Source: Pseudonocardia sp. DSM 110487
GTDB lineage: Bacteria > Actinomycetota > Actinomycetes > Mycobacteriales > Pseudonocardiaceae
DNA length: 64,000 bases
Direction of reading: 5' to 3'
Assembly (NCBI RefSeq): GCF_019468565.1
Contig: NZ_CP080521.1
Coordinates: 9,176,001-9,240,000, forward strand
Of the stretch, positions 16,325-27,881 are shown piece after piece. Position 1 is the first letter of the stretch; every line of letters begins with the position of its first letter. Position numbers and translations under genes: made by a program. The notes beneath the pieces are model-generated. The model did not search any database. It was not told the origin of the DNA and saw only the letters and a list, made by a program, of their open reading frames with translations.

Positions 16325-16510
16325 TTACCAGGAGGACTTGTTCACGCCGGGCAGCTCGCCCGCGTGTGCCATTTCCCGGACACAGATGCGGCAGAGGCCG
16401 AACTTGCGCAGCACCGCGCGCGGCCGGCCGCACTTCTGGCAGCGCGTGTAGCCACGCACCTTGAACTTCGGCTTTGCCGCGGCCTTGATGATGAGCGCCT
16501 TCTTGGCCAT
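16325..16510 (-). CDS. rpsN: Ribosomal protein S14, zinc-binding (type Z)
   Basis: A 61-residue S14 with two CxxC pairs (CQKCGRP and CRICVRE), the zinc-dependent short form. Some actinobacteria hold a second, zinc-free S14 under Zur control elsewhere; none is visible here. ATG at 16510 directly after the rplE stop region. Confidence 0.96.
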   Translation of the reverse strand: MAKKALIIKAAAKPKFKVRGYTRCQKCGRPRAVLRKFGLCRICVREMAHAGELPGVNKSSW

Positions 16511-16511
16511 C

Positions 16512-17081
16512 TCACGCCTCCTTGAACGGGAAGCCGAGCCGGCGCAGCAACGCCCGGCCTTCCTCGTCGGTCGTGGCCGTGGTGACGACCGTGATGTCCA
16601 TGCCGCGCGGCCGGTCGATCGAGTCCGGGTCGATCTCGTGGAACATCGACTGCTCCGTGAGCCCGAACGTGTAGTTGCCCCGGCCGTCGAACTGCGTGCC
16701 CGAGAGGCCACGGAAGTCGCGGATACGCGGCAGCGCGATCGTCAGCAGGCGGTCGAGGAACTCCCACATCCGGTCGCCGCGGAGGGTGACCTTCGCGCCG
16801 ATCGGCATGCCCTCGCGCAGCTTGAACTGGGCGATGGACTTGGTGGCCCGGCGGACCTGCGGCTTCTGGCCGGTGATGGTGGCCAGGTCGCGGACCGCGC
16901 CGTCGATCAGCTTCGCGTCGCGGGCGGCGTCGCCGACGCCCATGTTGACGACGACCTTCACGACGCCGGGGATCTGCATGACGTTGGAGTAGGAGAACTG
17001 CTCGCGCAGCTCGCCCTTGATCTCGTCGAGGTAGCGCTGCTTGAGTCGCGGCGCCACTCGCTCAGCGGTGGGTGCGCTCAT
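16512..17081 (-). CDS. rplE: Ribosomal protein L5
   Basis: A 189-residue 5S-rRNA-binding protein. The blocks MQIPGVVKVVVNMGVGDAA, GQKPQVRRATKSIAQFKLRE, GAKVTLRGDRMWEFLDRLL and the C-terminal RGMDITVVTTATTDEEGRAL are diagnostic. The ATG at 17081 gives the normal start; upstream in-frame sequence belongs to rplX. Confidence 0.96.
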   Translation of the reverse strand: MSAPTAERVAPRLKQRYLDEIKGELREQFSYSNVMQIPGVVKVVVNMGVGDAARDAKLIDGAVRDLATITGQKPQVRRATKSIAQFKLREGMPIGAKVTLRGDRMWEFLDRLLTIALPRIRDFRGLSGTQFDGRGNYTFGLTEQSMFHEIDPDSIDRPRGMDITVVTTATTDEEGRALLRRLGFPFKEA

Positions 17082-17082
17082 C

Positions 17083-17397
17083 TCAGATCTCCTTCCCGGA
17101 ACGCCGGGAGATCCGGACGCGCTTGCCCTCGTCGGTGACGTTCTTGCCGACGCGGGTGGGCTTGCCATCGCCGTCGACCAGCATCACGTTCGAGACGTGG
17201 ATGGCGGCCTCGGTGGTGATGATCCCGCCGGACTGCGCGCCGCGCTGGTTCTGGGTGATCCGGGTGTGCTTCTTGATCCGGTTGACACCCTCGACGAGCA
17301 CGCGCTGCGTGTCCGGGTAGGCCTGGATGACCTTGCCCTTCGCGCCCTTGTCCTTGCCGGCGATCACCTGCACGGTGTCGCCCTTCTTGACCTTCAT
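17083..17397 (-). CDS. rplX: Ribosomal protein L24
   Basis: A 104-residue assembly-initiating large-subunit protein with the KOW motif at the N-terminus (VKKGDTVQVIAGKDKGAKGK) and the HTRITQNQRGAQSGGI block. One base separates its stop from rplE. Confidence 0.96.
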   Translation of the reverse strand: MKVKKGDTVQVIAGKDKGAKGKVIQAYPDTQRVLVEGVNRIKKHTRITQNQRGAQSGGIITTEAAIHVSNVMLVDGDGKPTRVGKNVTDEGKRVRISRRSGKEI

Positions 17398-17398
17398 G

Positions 17399-17767
17399 TC
17401 AGAGCACCTCCGGAGCGAGGGAGATGATCTTCATGAACCGCTTGTCGCGCAGTTCGCGCCCGACCGGGCCGAAGATGCGGGTCCCCCGCGGCTCGCCGTC
17501 CTGCTTGATGAGCACGGCGGCGTTCTCGTCGAACCGGATGTAGGACCCGTCCGGCCGCCTGCGCTCCTTGACGGTGCGCACGATGACAGCCTTGACCACG
17601 TCACCGCGCTTCACGCCTGCGCCGGGGATGGCGTCCTTCACCGTGGCGACGATCGTGTCGCCGATTCCTGCGTAGCGCCGGCCGGAGCCGCCCAGCACCC
17701 GGATGCACAGGATCTCCTTGGCACCGGTGTTGTCGGCGACGCGCAGCCGCGACTCCTGCTGGATCAC
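17399..17767 (-). CDS. rplN: Ribosomal protein L14
   Basis: A 122-residue protein at the subunit interface. It begins MIQQESRLRVADNTGAKEIL and carries the family signature KRGDVVKAVIVRTVKERRRPDGS. The ATG overlaps the rpsQ stop by four bases. Confidence 0.97.
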   Translation of the reverse strand: MIQQESRLRVADNTGAKEILCIRVLGGSGRRYAGIGDTIVATVKDAIPGAGVKRGDVVKAVIVRTVKERRRPDGSYIRFDENAAVLIKQDGEPRGTRIFGPVGRELRDKRFMKIISLAPEVL

Positions 17768-18033
17768 TTCGCCTTCTCCAGGATCTCCACCAGCCGCCAG
17801 CGCTTGGTGGCGGACAGCGGGCGGGTCTCCATCAGCCGGACGCGGTCGCCCGTCCCGGCCGTGTTGCCCTCGTCGTGCGCCTTGACCTTGCTGGTCCGGC
17901 GAATGACCTTCGCGTACAGCGGGTGCTTCACGCGGTCCTCGAGCTCGACCACGATGGTCTTGTCCATCTTGTCGGACACGACCAGGCCCTCACGGACCTT
18001 GCGCTCCCCGCGGACCTGAGCCTTCTCACTCAT
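17764..18033 (-). CDS. rpsQ: Ribosomal protein S17
   Basis: An 89-residue OB-fold primary 16S-rRNA binder. Visible blocks are GLVVSDKMDKTIVVELEDRVKHPLY and HDEGNTAGTGDRVRLMETRPLSATKRW. It overlaps rpmC and rplN by four bases each. Confidence 0.96.
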   Translation of the reverse strand: MSEKAQVRGERKVREGLVVSDKMDKTIVVELEDRVKHPLYAKVIRRTSKVKAHDEGNTAGTGDRVRLMETRPLSATKRWRLVEILEKAK

Positions 18034-18275
18034 GCCGCACCCTCGTCGTTCTCATCGGGGGCGGCCGAGAGGCCCAGCTCGCGCTCGCGCATGATCGTGT
18101 AGATCCGCGCGATGTCGTGCCGGACGGTACGCAGCCGCCGGTTGTTGTCCAGCTGCCCGGTGGCCATCTGGAAGCGGAGGTTGAACAGCTCCTCCTTGGC
18201 CTCCCGCACCCGCAGCACGAGCTCCTCGTCGGAAAGCTCGCGCAGCTCGGCAGCGGCGGTCGAGCCTGCGGCCAT
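18030..18275 (-). CDS. rpmC: Ribosomal protein L29
   Basis: An 81-residue helical-hairpin protein near the exit tunnel. LRELSDEELVLRVREAKEELFNLRFQMATGQL is the family core, followed by the RHDIARIYTIMRERELG helix and a short acidic tail. Start and stop overlap neighbours. Confidence 0.95.
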   Translation of the reverse strand: MAAGSTAAAELRELSDEELVLRVREAKEELFNLRFQMATGQLDNNRRLRTVRHDIARIYTIMRERELGLSAAPDENDEGAA

Positions 18276-18694
18276 CAGATGTCACCACCTTCACGGGTAA
18301 CGATCCGGCACTTCATGGGCAGCTTGTGAATCGCGCGACGCAGCGCCTCGCGAGCGGTCTGCTCGTTCGGGAAGCTCATCTCGAACACGACCCGGCCGGG
18401 CTTGATGTTGGCGACCCACTTCTCCGGCGAACCCTTACCGGAACCCATGCGGGTCTCGGCGGGCTTCTTGGTGAGCGGGCGGTCCGGGAACACGTTGATC
18501 CAGACCTTGCCGCCACGGCGGATGTGCCGGTTGATGGCGATACGGGCGGACTCGATCTGCCGGTTCGTGATGTAGGCGGGCTCGAGCGCCTGGATGCCGT
18601 AGTCGCCGAAGGTCACCCGCGTGCCGCCGGTGGCCATGCCGGTGCGGTGCGGCCGGTGCTGCTTGCGGTGCTTGACCTTGCGTGGGATCAGCAT
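18275..18694 (-). CDS. rplP: Ribosomal protein L16
   Basis: A 139-residue protein near the peptidyl-transferase centre. MLIPRKVKHRKQHRPH is the family start; RHIRRGGKVWINVFPDRPLTKKPAETRMGSGKG contains the loop with the conserved Arg that is hydroxylated in some bacteria. Confidence 0.97.
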   Translation of the reverse strand: MLIPRKVKHRKQHRPHRTGMATGGTRVTFGDYGIQALEPAYITNRQIESARIAINRHIRRGGKVWINVFPDRPLTKKPAETRMGSGKGSPEKWVANIKPGRVVFEMSFPNEQTAREALRRAIHKLPMKCRIVTREGGDI

Positions 18695-18697
18695 GGC

Positions 18698-19521
<824 letters not shown>

Positions 19522-19522
<1 letters not shown>

Positions 19523-19938
19523 CAGCGGGCCCTCCCCTTCGCACCGCGAGCGCCCCGGCCTGCCTTCGCCGGCTGGGACTCGACCTCGACGGTGATGTGG
19601 CTCGTACGCTTGCGGATCCGGTAGGCGCGGCCCTGGGCCCGCGGCCGGATGCGCTTGAGCGTCGGGCCCTCGTCGGCAAAGGCCGCCGCCACCACGAGGG
19701 TGTCGGGGTCCAGGTCGAGGTTGTTCTCGGCGTTGGCCGCGGCGCTCGCCACGACCTTGAACAGCGGCTGGGCCGCCGCCTGCGGGCTGAACCGCAGGAT
19801 GTCGAGTGCCTCCTGGACCGGGCGGTCCTTGATCAGCTCAACGACTCGCCGCACCTTGGTGGGCGACATGTGCACGTACCGCGCCACCGCGCGCGCCCGT
19901 GCGGGCGCGGCGGCAGGGGCTTCGGTGGTCTCAGCCAC
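19522..19938 (-). CDS. rplV: Ribosomal protein L22
   Basis: A 138-residue protein whose hairpin lines the exit tunnel. The block ARYVHMSPTKVRRVVELIKD and the C-terminal RIRPRAQGRAYRIRKRTSHITV (the tunnel-loop and erythromycin-related part) are intact. Both termini carry short basic or Ala-rich tails. Confidence 0.96.
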
Positions 19939-19966
19939 GTCTCTCTCCTCTGCTACCAGTGCCCGC

Positions 19967-20248
19967 TCAGCGCCTGCGCGCCTTGCGGTCGTCCTTGATA
20001 TGGCCCCGGAAGGTGCGCGTGGGCGCGAACTCCCCGAGCTTGTGCCCCACCATCGAGTCCGACACGAAGACCGGCACGTGCTTGCGGCCGTCGTGCACCG
20101 CGATCGTGTGGCCGATCATGTCGGGGATGATGGTCGAACGGCGGGACCAGGTCCTGATCACCGTCTTCTTGCCCGACTCGTTGAGGGCGTCCACCTTCTT
20201 GAGCAGGTGGTCGTCCACGAACGGGCCCTTCTTCAGGCTGCGCGGCAT
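19967..20248 (-). CDS. rpsS: Ribosomal protein S19
   Basis: A 93-residue head protein of the 30S subunit. MPRSLKKGPFVDDHLLKKV and the signature HVPVFVSDSMVGHKLGEFAPTRTFRGH are present. Normal length. Confidence 0.97.
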   Translation of the reverse strand: MPRSLKKGPFVDDHLLKKVDALNESGKKTVIRTWSRRSTIIPDMIGHTIAVHDGRKHVPVFVSDSMVGHKLGEFAPTRTFRGHIKDDRKARRR

Positions 20249-20263
20249 TTCTTACCTCCCTGC

Positions 20264-21097
20264 TCAGCGCTTCTTGCCGGTGCGACGCCGGCGAACGATC
20301 ATCTTGTCGGACGGCTTGGTGCGGCGGGTGCGGCCCTCGGGCTTGCCCGCGGGGTTGACCGGGTGGCGACCACCGGAGGTCTTGCCCTCACCACCACCGT
20401 GGGGGTGGTCGACCGGGTTCATGGCGACACCGCGGACGGTGGGGCGCTTGCCCTTCCACCGCATCCGGCCGGCCTTGCCCCAGTTGATGTTGGAGTGCTC
20501 GGAGTTGCCGACCTCGCCGACGGTGGCGCGGCAGCGCACGTCGACGTTGCGGATCTCCCCGGACGGCATGCGCAGCTGCGCGTAGGGGCCGTCCTTCGCC
20601 ACGAGCTGCACGCTCGAGCCGGCCGATCGCGCGATCTTCGCGCCGCCGCCGGGGCGGAGCTCGATCGCGTGGATCACGGTGCCGGTCGGGATGTTGCGCA
20701 GCGGCAGGTTGTTGCCCACCTTGATGTCGGCCCTTGGGCCGGCCTCGACGGTGTCGCCCTGCTTGAGCTTCGCCGGCGCGATGATGTAGCGCTTCTCGCC
20801 GTCGGCGTAGTGCAGCAGCGCGATGCGGCTGGTGCGGTTGGGGTCGTACTCGATGTGAGCGACCTTGGCCGGGACGCCGTCCTTGTCGTTGCGCCGGAAG
20901 TCGATCAGGCGGTAGGCGCGCTTGTGGCCGCCGCCCTGGTGCCGGGTGGTGACCCGCCCGTGCACGTTGCGGCCGCCCTTGCTGTGCAGCGGGCGGATCA
21001 GCGACTTCTCGGGCGTCGAGCGCGTGATCTCGGCGAAGTCCGAGACGCTCGACCCACGACGACCCGGGGTCGTCGGCTTGTACTTACGGATGCCCAT
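20264..21097 (-). CDS. rplB: Ribosomal protein L2
   Basis: A 277-residue protein needed for subunit joining and peptidyl transfer. KPTTPGRRGSSVSDFAEI at the start, the SH3-like middle domain, and the C-terminal RGVAMNPVDHPHGGGEGKT with the essential His are intact. Confidence 0.97.
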   Translation of the reverse strand: MGIRKYKPTTPGRRGSSVSDFAEITRSTPEKSLIRPLHSKGGRNVHGRVTTRHQGGGHKRAYRLIDFRRNDKDGVPAKVAHIEYDPNRTSRIALLHYADGEKRYIIAPAKLKQGDTVEAGPRADIKVGNNLPLRNIPTGTVIHAIELRPGGGAKIARSAGSSVQLVAKDGPYAQLRMPSGEIRNVDVRCRATVGEVGNSEHSNINWGKAGRMRWKGKRPTVRGVAMNPVDHPHGGGEGKTSGGRHPVNPAGKPEGRTRRTKPSDKMIVRRRRTGKKR

Positions 21098-21113
21098 ATG
21101 TGTCGTCAGCCCC

Positions 21114-21413
21114 TCAGCTCGCCCGGCCGCCGAACACGTCGATCGTCCGGCTCTCCTCGGAGAGCGTGACGATGGCGCGCTTGGTGTCCTTGCGCTTGCC
21201 GTAGCCGGTGCGGGTGCGCTTGCGCTTGCCCGGGCGGTTCAGCGTGTTGACGCTGAGCACCTTGACCCCGAACACCTTCTCCACGGCGATCTTGATCTCG
21301 GTCTTGTTCGCGTCCGGGGCGACGACGAAGGTGTACTGGCGCTCCTCGAGCAGCCCGTAGCTCTTCTCCGACACCACCGGCGCGAGCAGGATGTCCCGCG
21401 GATCGGGGATCAC
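21114..21413 (-). CDS. rplW: Ribosomal protein L23
   Basis: A 99-residue exit-site protein that docks trigger factor and SRP. DPRDILLAPVVSEKSYGLLEE and the VFGVKVLSVNTLNRPGKRKR loop identify it. Four-base overlap with rplD upstream. Confidence 0.96.
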   Translation of the reverse strand: MIPDPRDILLAPVVSEKSYGLLEERQYTFVVAPDANKTEIKIAVEKVFGVKVLSVNTLNRPGKRKRTRTGYGKRKDTKRAIVTLSEESRTIDVFGGRAS

Positions 21414-22330
21414 TTGTCAGCCTCCTTGCGCTGCGAAGGCGGCGCCTGGAAACCGGCCGCCTCGGCCGCCTCTGCTGAGGCGAACCAGACCTCCGCCTCG
21501 GTACGGGCGTAGAACGAGCTGCCCGGCACGTGGTAGAGCATCGAGTCGGCGTTGCCCTTGACCGGGAAGCCCTCCGGCTGCGAGCCGTCGGCCAGCGGCG
21601 CGTGGCTCTGCGGCCCGTACGGACCCTCCTCGGCACCCTTCTCGAGGGACGCGGTCTCGCTCTCCCGCGCGATGGCCCGTGCGACCGCAGCCTTCTGCGT
21701 GGCGATCGGGCCGGCGAGGAAGGTGTCGAGCGCCTCGCGGGTGAACACCACCGCGTCGTTGACCAGCACGTCGTACGTGTTGAGCTGGTCGGGCGCGATC
21801 AGGTGCACCGTGGGCAGGTTGCGCAGCGACAGCCAGCTCGTCTCGTCGTCGCGACCGAGCACCACCAGCACGCGCGTCGCGTCGCCCGAGACGGCCTCGA
21901 TCGCATTGCGCGCGGCCTTCGTGGACGGGGTGTCGCCGGTGACGACCGCGGAGACGACGTGGACCAACCCGGCGCGAGCCCGGTCGGAGAGGGCACCGCG
22001 CAGGGCGGCGGCCTTCATCTTCTTCGGGGTCTTCTGCGCGTAGTCCCGCGGCGTGGGGCCGTGGACGACGCCGCCACCCGCGAACTGCGGGGCCCGGGTC
22101 GAACCCTGGCGGGCGCGTCCGGTGCCCTTCTGGCGGTACGGCTTCTTGCCACCGCCGCGCACCTCGCCACGGGTCTTCGTGTCGTGCGTGCCCTGACGGG
22201 CGGCCGCCTGCTGAGCAACCACGACCTGGTGCATCAGCGGCACGTTGGCCGTGACGTCGAAGACGTGGTCGGGCAGCTCGACGGAGCCGCCCTTCTTGCC
22301 CTCTGGGGACAGGACGTCGACCTTGCTCAC
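21410..22330 (-). CDS. rplD: Ribosomal protein L4 with C-terminal sunset-like domain
   Basis: A 306-residue L4, about 90 residues longer than the usual 205-220. Residues 1 to about 207 are a normal L4: the exit-tunnel loop RGGGKKPYRQKGTGRARQGS at 58-77 and VLVNDAVVFTREALD near 188-202. Residues 208-253 form an acidic linker, and residues 255-294 (coordinates 21449-21568) contain FPVKGNADSMLYHVPGSSFY followed by ARTEAEVWFASAEAAEAAGF. This block matches what I know as the sunset domain, a short module of unknown function found at the ends of various actinobacterial proteins. The extension is in frame with no frameshift and overlaps only the rplW start. In the operon it sits in its normal place between rplC and rplW. 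Confidence 0.95.
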   Translation of the reverse strand: MSKVDVLSPEGKKGGSVELPDHVFDVTANVPLMHQVVVAQQAAARQGTHDTKTRGEVRGGGKKPYRQKGTGRARQGSTRAPQFAGGGVVHGPTPRDYAQKTPKKMKAAALRGALSDRARAGLVHVVSAVVTGDTPSTKAARNAIEAVSGDATRVLVVLGRDDETSWLSLRNLPTVHLIAPDQLNTYDVLVNDAVVFTREALDTFLAGPIATQKAAVARAIARESETASLEKGAEEGPYGPQSHAPLADGSQPEGFPVKGNADSMLYHVPGSSFYARTEAEVWFASAEAAEAAGFQAPPSQRKEADK

Positions 22331-22980
22331 TTCACACCACCCTTCGCGGCCGTCTTGACCAGCACGAGGCCGCCGCGCGGACCGGGGACGGCGCCCTTGA
22401 TCAGCAGCAGCCCGTTGTCGGTGTCGACGCGGTGGACGGTGAGGCTCTGCGTGGTGACCCGCGCGTTGCCCATGCGACCGGCCATCCGCAGGCCCTTGAA
22501 GACCCGGCCGGGAGTGGCACAGCCGCCGATGGAACCCGGCGAGCGGTGCTTGCGCTGGGTGCCGTGGCTGTTGCCGAGTCCCTTGAAGCCGTGGCGCTTC
22601 ATGACACCCGCGGTGCCCTTGCCCTTGCTGGTGCCCACCACGTCGACGACGGCGCCTGCGTCGAACACCTCTGCGGTGATCTCCTGCCCGACGCTGTACT
22701 CGCCCGCGTCGGCAGTGCGCAGCTCGACCAGGTGCCGGCGCGGTGTGGTGCCCGCCTTGGTGAAGTGGCCGGTGCGCGGCTTGTTCACCTTGCGCGGGTC
22801 GACCGCGCCGTAGGCGAGCTGCACCGCCGTGTAGCCATCGGTCTCCGGCGTGCGGACCTGCGTCACCACGTTCGGGCCCGCCTGGACCACGGTGACCGGG
22901 ACCACCCGGTTGTTCTCGTCGAAGACCTGGGTCATCCCGAGCTTCCTGCCCAGGATCCCGGTGATCTTTCGTTCGGTCAT
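22327..22980 (-). CDS. rplC: Ribosomal protein L3
   Basis: A 217-residue protein beside the peptidyl-transferase centre. ILGRKLGMTQVFDENNRVVPVTV is the start block; FKGLGNSHGTQRKHRSPGSIGGCATPGRVFKGLRMAGRMG is the family signature with the site that PrmB methylates in other species. Four-base overlap with rplD. Confidence 0.97.
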   Translation of the reverse strand: MTERKITGILGRKLGMTQVFDENNRVVPVTVVQAGPNVVTQVRTPETDGYTAVQLAYGAVDPRKVNKPRTGHFTKAGTTPRRHLVELRTADAGEYSVGQEITAEVFDAGAVVDVVGTSKGKGTAGVMKRHGFKGLGNSHGTQRKHRSPGSIGGCATPGRVFKGLRMAGRMGNARVTTQSLTVHRVDTDNGLLLIKGAVPGPRGGLVLVKTAAKGGVK

Positions 22981-22991
22981 CGGTCCAAGCC

Positions 22992-23297
22992 CTACTGGAT
23001 GTTGACGTCGACGCTGGCCGGAAGGTCGATGCGCATGAGCGCGTCGACCGTCTTCGGCGTCGGGTCGAGGATGTCGATCAGCCGCTTGTGCGTGCGCATC
23101 TCGAAGTGCTCCCGCGAGTCCTTGTACTTGTGCGGCGAGCGGATGACGCAGTAGATGTTCTTCTCCGTCGGCAGAGGCACCGGCCCGACGACCCGAGCGC
23201 CCGTGCGGGTGACCGTCTCGACGATCTTGCGCGCGGAGGCGTCGATGGCCTCGTGGTCATAGGCCTTGAGCCTGATGCGGATCTTTTGTCCCGCCAT
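22992..23297 (-). CDS. rpsJ: Ribosomal protein S10 (NusE)
   Basis: A 101-residue protein of the 30S head that also acts with NusB in transcription antitermination. MAGQKIRIRLKAYDHEAIDASA is the family start, and ARVVGPVPLPTEKNIYCVIRSPHKYKDSREHFEMRTHKRLID is diagnostic. It opens the large S10-spc-type operon. The ATG at 23297 is set by homology; upstream in-frame sequence is leader. Confidence 0.97.
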   Translation of the reverse strand: MAGQKIRIRLKAYDHEAIDASARKIVETVTRTGARVVGPVPLPTEKNIYCVIRSPHKYKDSREHFEMRTHKRLIDILDPTPKTVDALMRIDLPASVDVNIQ

Positions 23298-23592
23298 GGT
23301 CGTCGGTCGTCCTTCTCTTCCTGCCGCTTGTCGGACGCATGTCCGGGGTGGCGCCCCGAGGAGCCCTGGCGGTCTCACTCGTGGCTGCTCCGGTCCACGA
23401 GGTCGGGCGTGTCGCTGCCTGACCTCATACCGGTCCCCCGGGCGATCGGCGTCCCCCTGGGGGGTAGCTCTGACTCAGGGGCTGGGCGTGACTGCGGCGC
23501 ACTCGGACCTGTCGAGTCCGGGCGCGCCGCAGCCCTACGCGCAACCCGTCAAGGATGCCACACGTGACTGTGGCGCCCTCGACCGGGGGGTG
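23298..23592. other. Leader of the S10 operon and 3' region of tuf
   Basis: This 295-bp space holds no gene. It contains the tuf terminator hairpin at 23492-23532; the rest should hold the promoter and 5' leader of the rpsJ operon on the minus strand. I see no convincing -35/-10 pair and could not recognise an L4-type leader structure. Confidence 0.5.
23492..23532 (-). terminator. Hairpin downstream of tuf
   Basis: A 9-bp outer stem (23492-23500 with 23524-23532) is followed by a 4x4 internal loop and a second short stem (ggac/gtcc). It lies 60 bp past the tuf stop on the minus strand and before rpsJ, so it probably ends the rpsL-rpsG-fusA-tuf transcript. No U-tract. Confidence 0.55.
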
Positions 23593-24786
23593 CTACTTGT
23601 TGATCTTGGTGACCTGGCCGGCGCCGACGGTCCGACCACCCTCGCGGATGGCGAACTGCAGGCCCTCCTCCATGGCGATCGGCTGGATCAGCGAAACGCT
23701 CATCGAGGTGTTGTCGCCCGGCATGACCATCTCGGTGCCGCTGGGCAGGGTCACAACGCCCGTGACGTCCGTAGTGCGGAAGTAGAACTGCGGGCGGTAG
23801 TTGTTGAAGAACGGCGTGTGGCGGCCGCCCTCGTCCTTGGACAGGATGTAGACCTGGCCCTCGAACTCGGTGTGCGGGGTGATCGAGCTCGGCTTGCAGA
23901 CGACCTGGCCGCGCTCGACGTCCTCGCGCTTGACACCGCGGAGCAGCAGGCCGACGTTCTCGCCCGCACGCCCCTCGTCGAGGATCTTGCGGAACATCTC
24001 GACGCCGGTGACGGTGGTCGAGGTCGACTTCTCGCGGATACCCACGATCTCGACGGTCTCGTTCACCTTCACGATGCCGCGCTCGATGCGGCCGGTGACC
24101 ACGGTGCCGCGACCGGTGATCGTGAAGACGTCCTCGACGGGCATGAGGAACGGCTTCTCGGTGTCGCGCTCCGGCTCCGGGATCGACTCGTCGACCGCGT
24201 CCATGAGCTCGAGGAGCTTGTCGGCCCACTCCTGGTCGCCCTCGAGCGCCTTGAGCGCCGAGACGCGGACGATCGGCAGGTCGTCGCCCGGGTACTCCTG
24301 CGAGGACAGCAGCTCCCGGACCTCCAGCTCGACGAGCTCGAGGATCTCCTCGTCGTCGACCATGTCGGCCTTGTTCAGCGCCACCACGATGTACGGCACA
24401 CCGACCTGGCGCGCGAGCAGCACGTGCTCACGCGTCTGCGGCATCGGGCCGTCCGTGGCGGCGACCACCAGGATCGCACCGTCCATCTGGGCGGCACCGG
24501 TGATCATGTTCTTGATGTAGTCGGCGTGCCCGGGGCAGTCGACGTGCGCGTAGTGCCGCTTCTCGGTCTGGTACTCGACATGTGCGATCGAGATCGTGAT
24601 ACCGCGCTGACGCTCCTCGGGAGCCTTGTCGATCTGGTCGAACGCCGAAGCCTCGTTGAGGTTCGGGTACTTGTCGTGCAGAACCTTGGTGATGGCCGCC
24701 GTCAGCGTGGTCTTGCCGTGGTCGATGTGACCGATCGTGCCGATGTTGACGTGCGGCTTGGTCCGCTCGAACTTCGCCTTCGCCAC
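23593..24786 (-). CDS. tuf: Elongation factor Tu
   Basis: A 397-residue GTPase that delivers aminoacyl-tRNA. G1 GHIDHGKTTLT at residues 18-28, the switch I RGITI, G3 DCPGHADYI and G4 NKADM are intact, and the C-terminal barrel ends VGAGQVTKINK. Fourth gene of the str operon; only one tuf copy is in the window. Confidence 0.98.
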   Translation of the reverse strand: MAKAKFERTKPHVNIGTIGHIDHGKTTLTAAITKVLHDKYPNLNEASAFDQIDKAPEERQRGITISIAHVEYQTEKRHYAHVDCPGHADYIKNMITGAAQMDGAILVVAATDGPMPQTREHVLLARQVGVPYIVVALNKADMVDDEEILELVELEVRELLSSQEYPGDDLPIVRVSALKALEGDQEWADKLLELMDAVDESIPEPERDTEKPFLMPVEDVFTITGRGTVVTGRIERGIVKVNETVEIVGIREKSTSTTVTGVEMFRKILDEGRAGENVGLLLRGVKREDVERGQVVCKPSSITPHTEFEGQVYILSKDEGGRHTPFFNNYRPQFYFRTTDVTGVVTLPSGTEMVMPGDNTSMSVSLIQPIAMEEGLQFAIREGGRTVGAGQVTKINK

Positions 24787-24854
24787 TGCAGGGTCCTCCT
24801 GGACTGGTCTGTTCTTGTCCGCCGTGCTGACGGCAGGTCTTGGGTGGTGCGGTA

Positions 24855-24885
24855 CGAGCCGCGGACGGTACCCGCCCGCGGCTCG
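24855..24885 (-). terminator. Stem-loop in the fusA-tuf spacer
   Basis: A perfect 10-bp GC-rich stem (24855-24864 with 24876-24885) with an 11-nt loop starts 7 bp past the fusA stop, in the 105-bp space before tuf. It could be a partial terminator or a processing/stability element that sets the tuf:fusA ratio; a tuf promoter of its own in the remaining spacer is possible but not obvious. Confidence 0.5.
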
Positions 24886-24891
24886 CGGCGA

Positions 24892-26991
<2,100 letters not shown>

Positions 26992-27036
26992 TTGAAGCTC
27001 TCTTCCCTCAGCAGGTTGGCGCGGACGATCGGCCCG

Positions 27037-27506
27037 TCACCAGCGGTAGTGGGCGAAGGCCTTGTTGGACTCCGCCATCTTGTGCATGTCCTCGCGCCGC
27101 TTCACGCTGGCGCCCAGCCCGTTGCTCGCGTCGAGCAGCTCGTTCATCAGCCGGTCGACCATCGTCTTCTCACGGCGCTGGCCGGCGTACGAGACGATCC
27201 AGCGCAGGGCGAGGGTGGTCTGCCGGACGGCGCGCACCTCGACGGGGACCTGGTAGGTGGCGCCACCCACGCGGCGGCTCTTGACCTCGAGAGCCGGCTT
27301 CACGTTGTCCATGGCGCGCTTGAGCGTGACGACCGGGTCGGTGCCGGTCTTCTCCCGCGTGCCCTCGAGGGCGGCGTACACGATGCGCTCGGCGAGCGAC
27401 CGCTTGCCGTCCTTGAGGACCTTGTTCACCAGCTGGGTGACCAGCGGCGAGCCGAAGACCGGGTCGGAGACCAGCGGGCGCTTCGGCGCAGCTCCCTTGC
27501 GCGGCA

Positions 27507-27507
<1 letters not shown>
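27037..27507 (-). CDS. rpsG: Ribosomal protein S7
   Basis: A 156-residue protein that organises the 30S head and represses the str operon in E. coli. MPRKGAAPKRPLVSDPVFGS and the C-terminal AESNKAFAHYRW are as in other actinobacteria. One-base overlap with rpsL. Confidence 0.97.

Positions 27508-27881
<374 letters not shown>

Noticed and set aside
23298..23592. Possible S10-type L4 autoregulatory leader
   Set aside because: I could not see the conserved structure; only a tuf terminator hairpin is clear. A covariance-model search would be needed.
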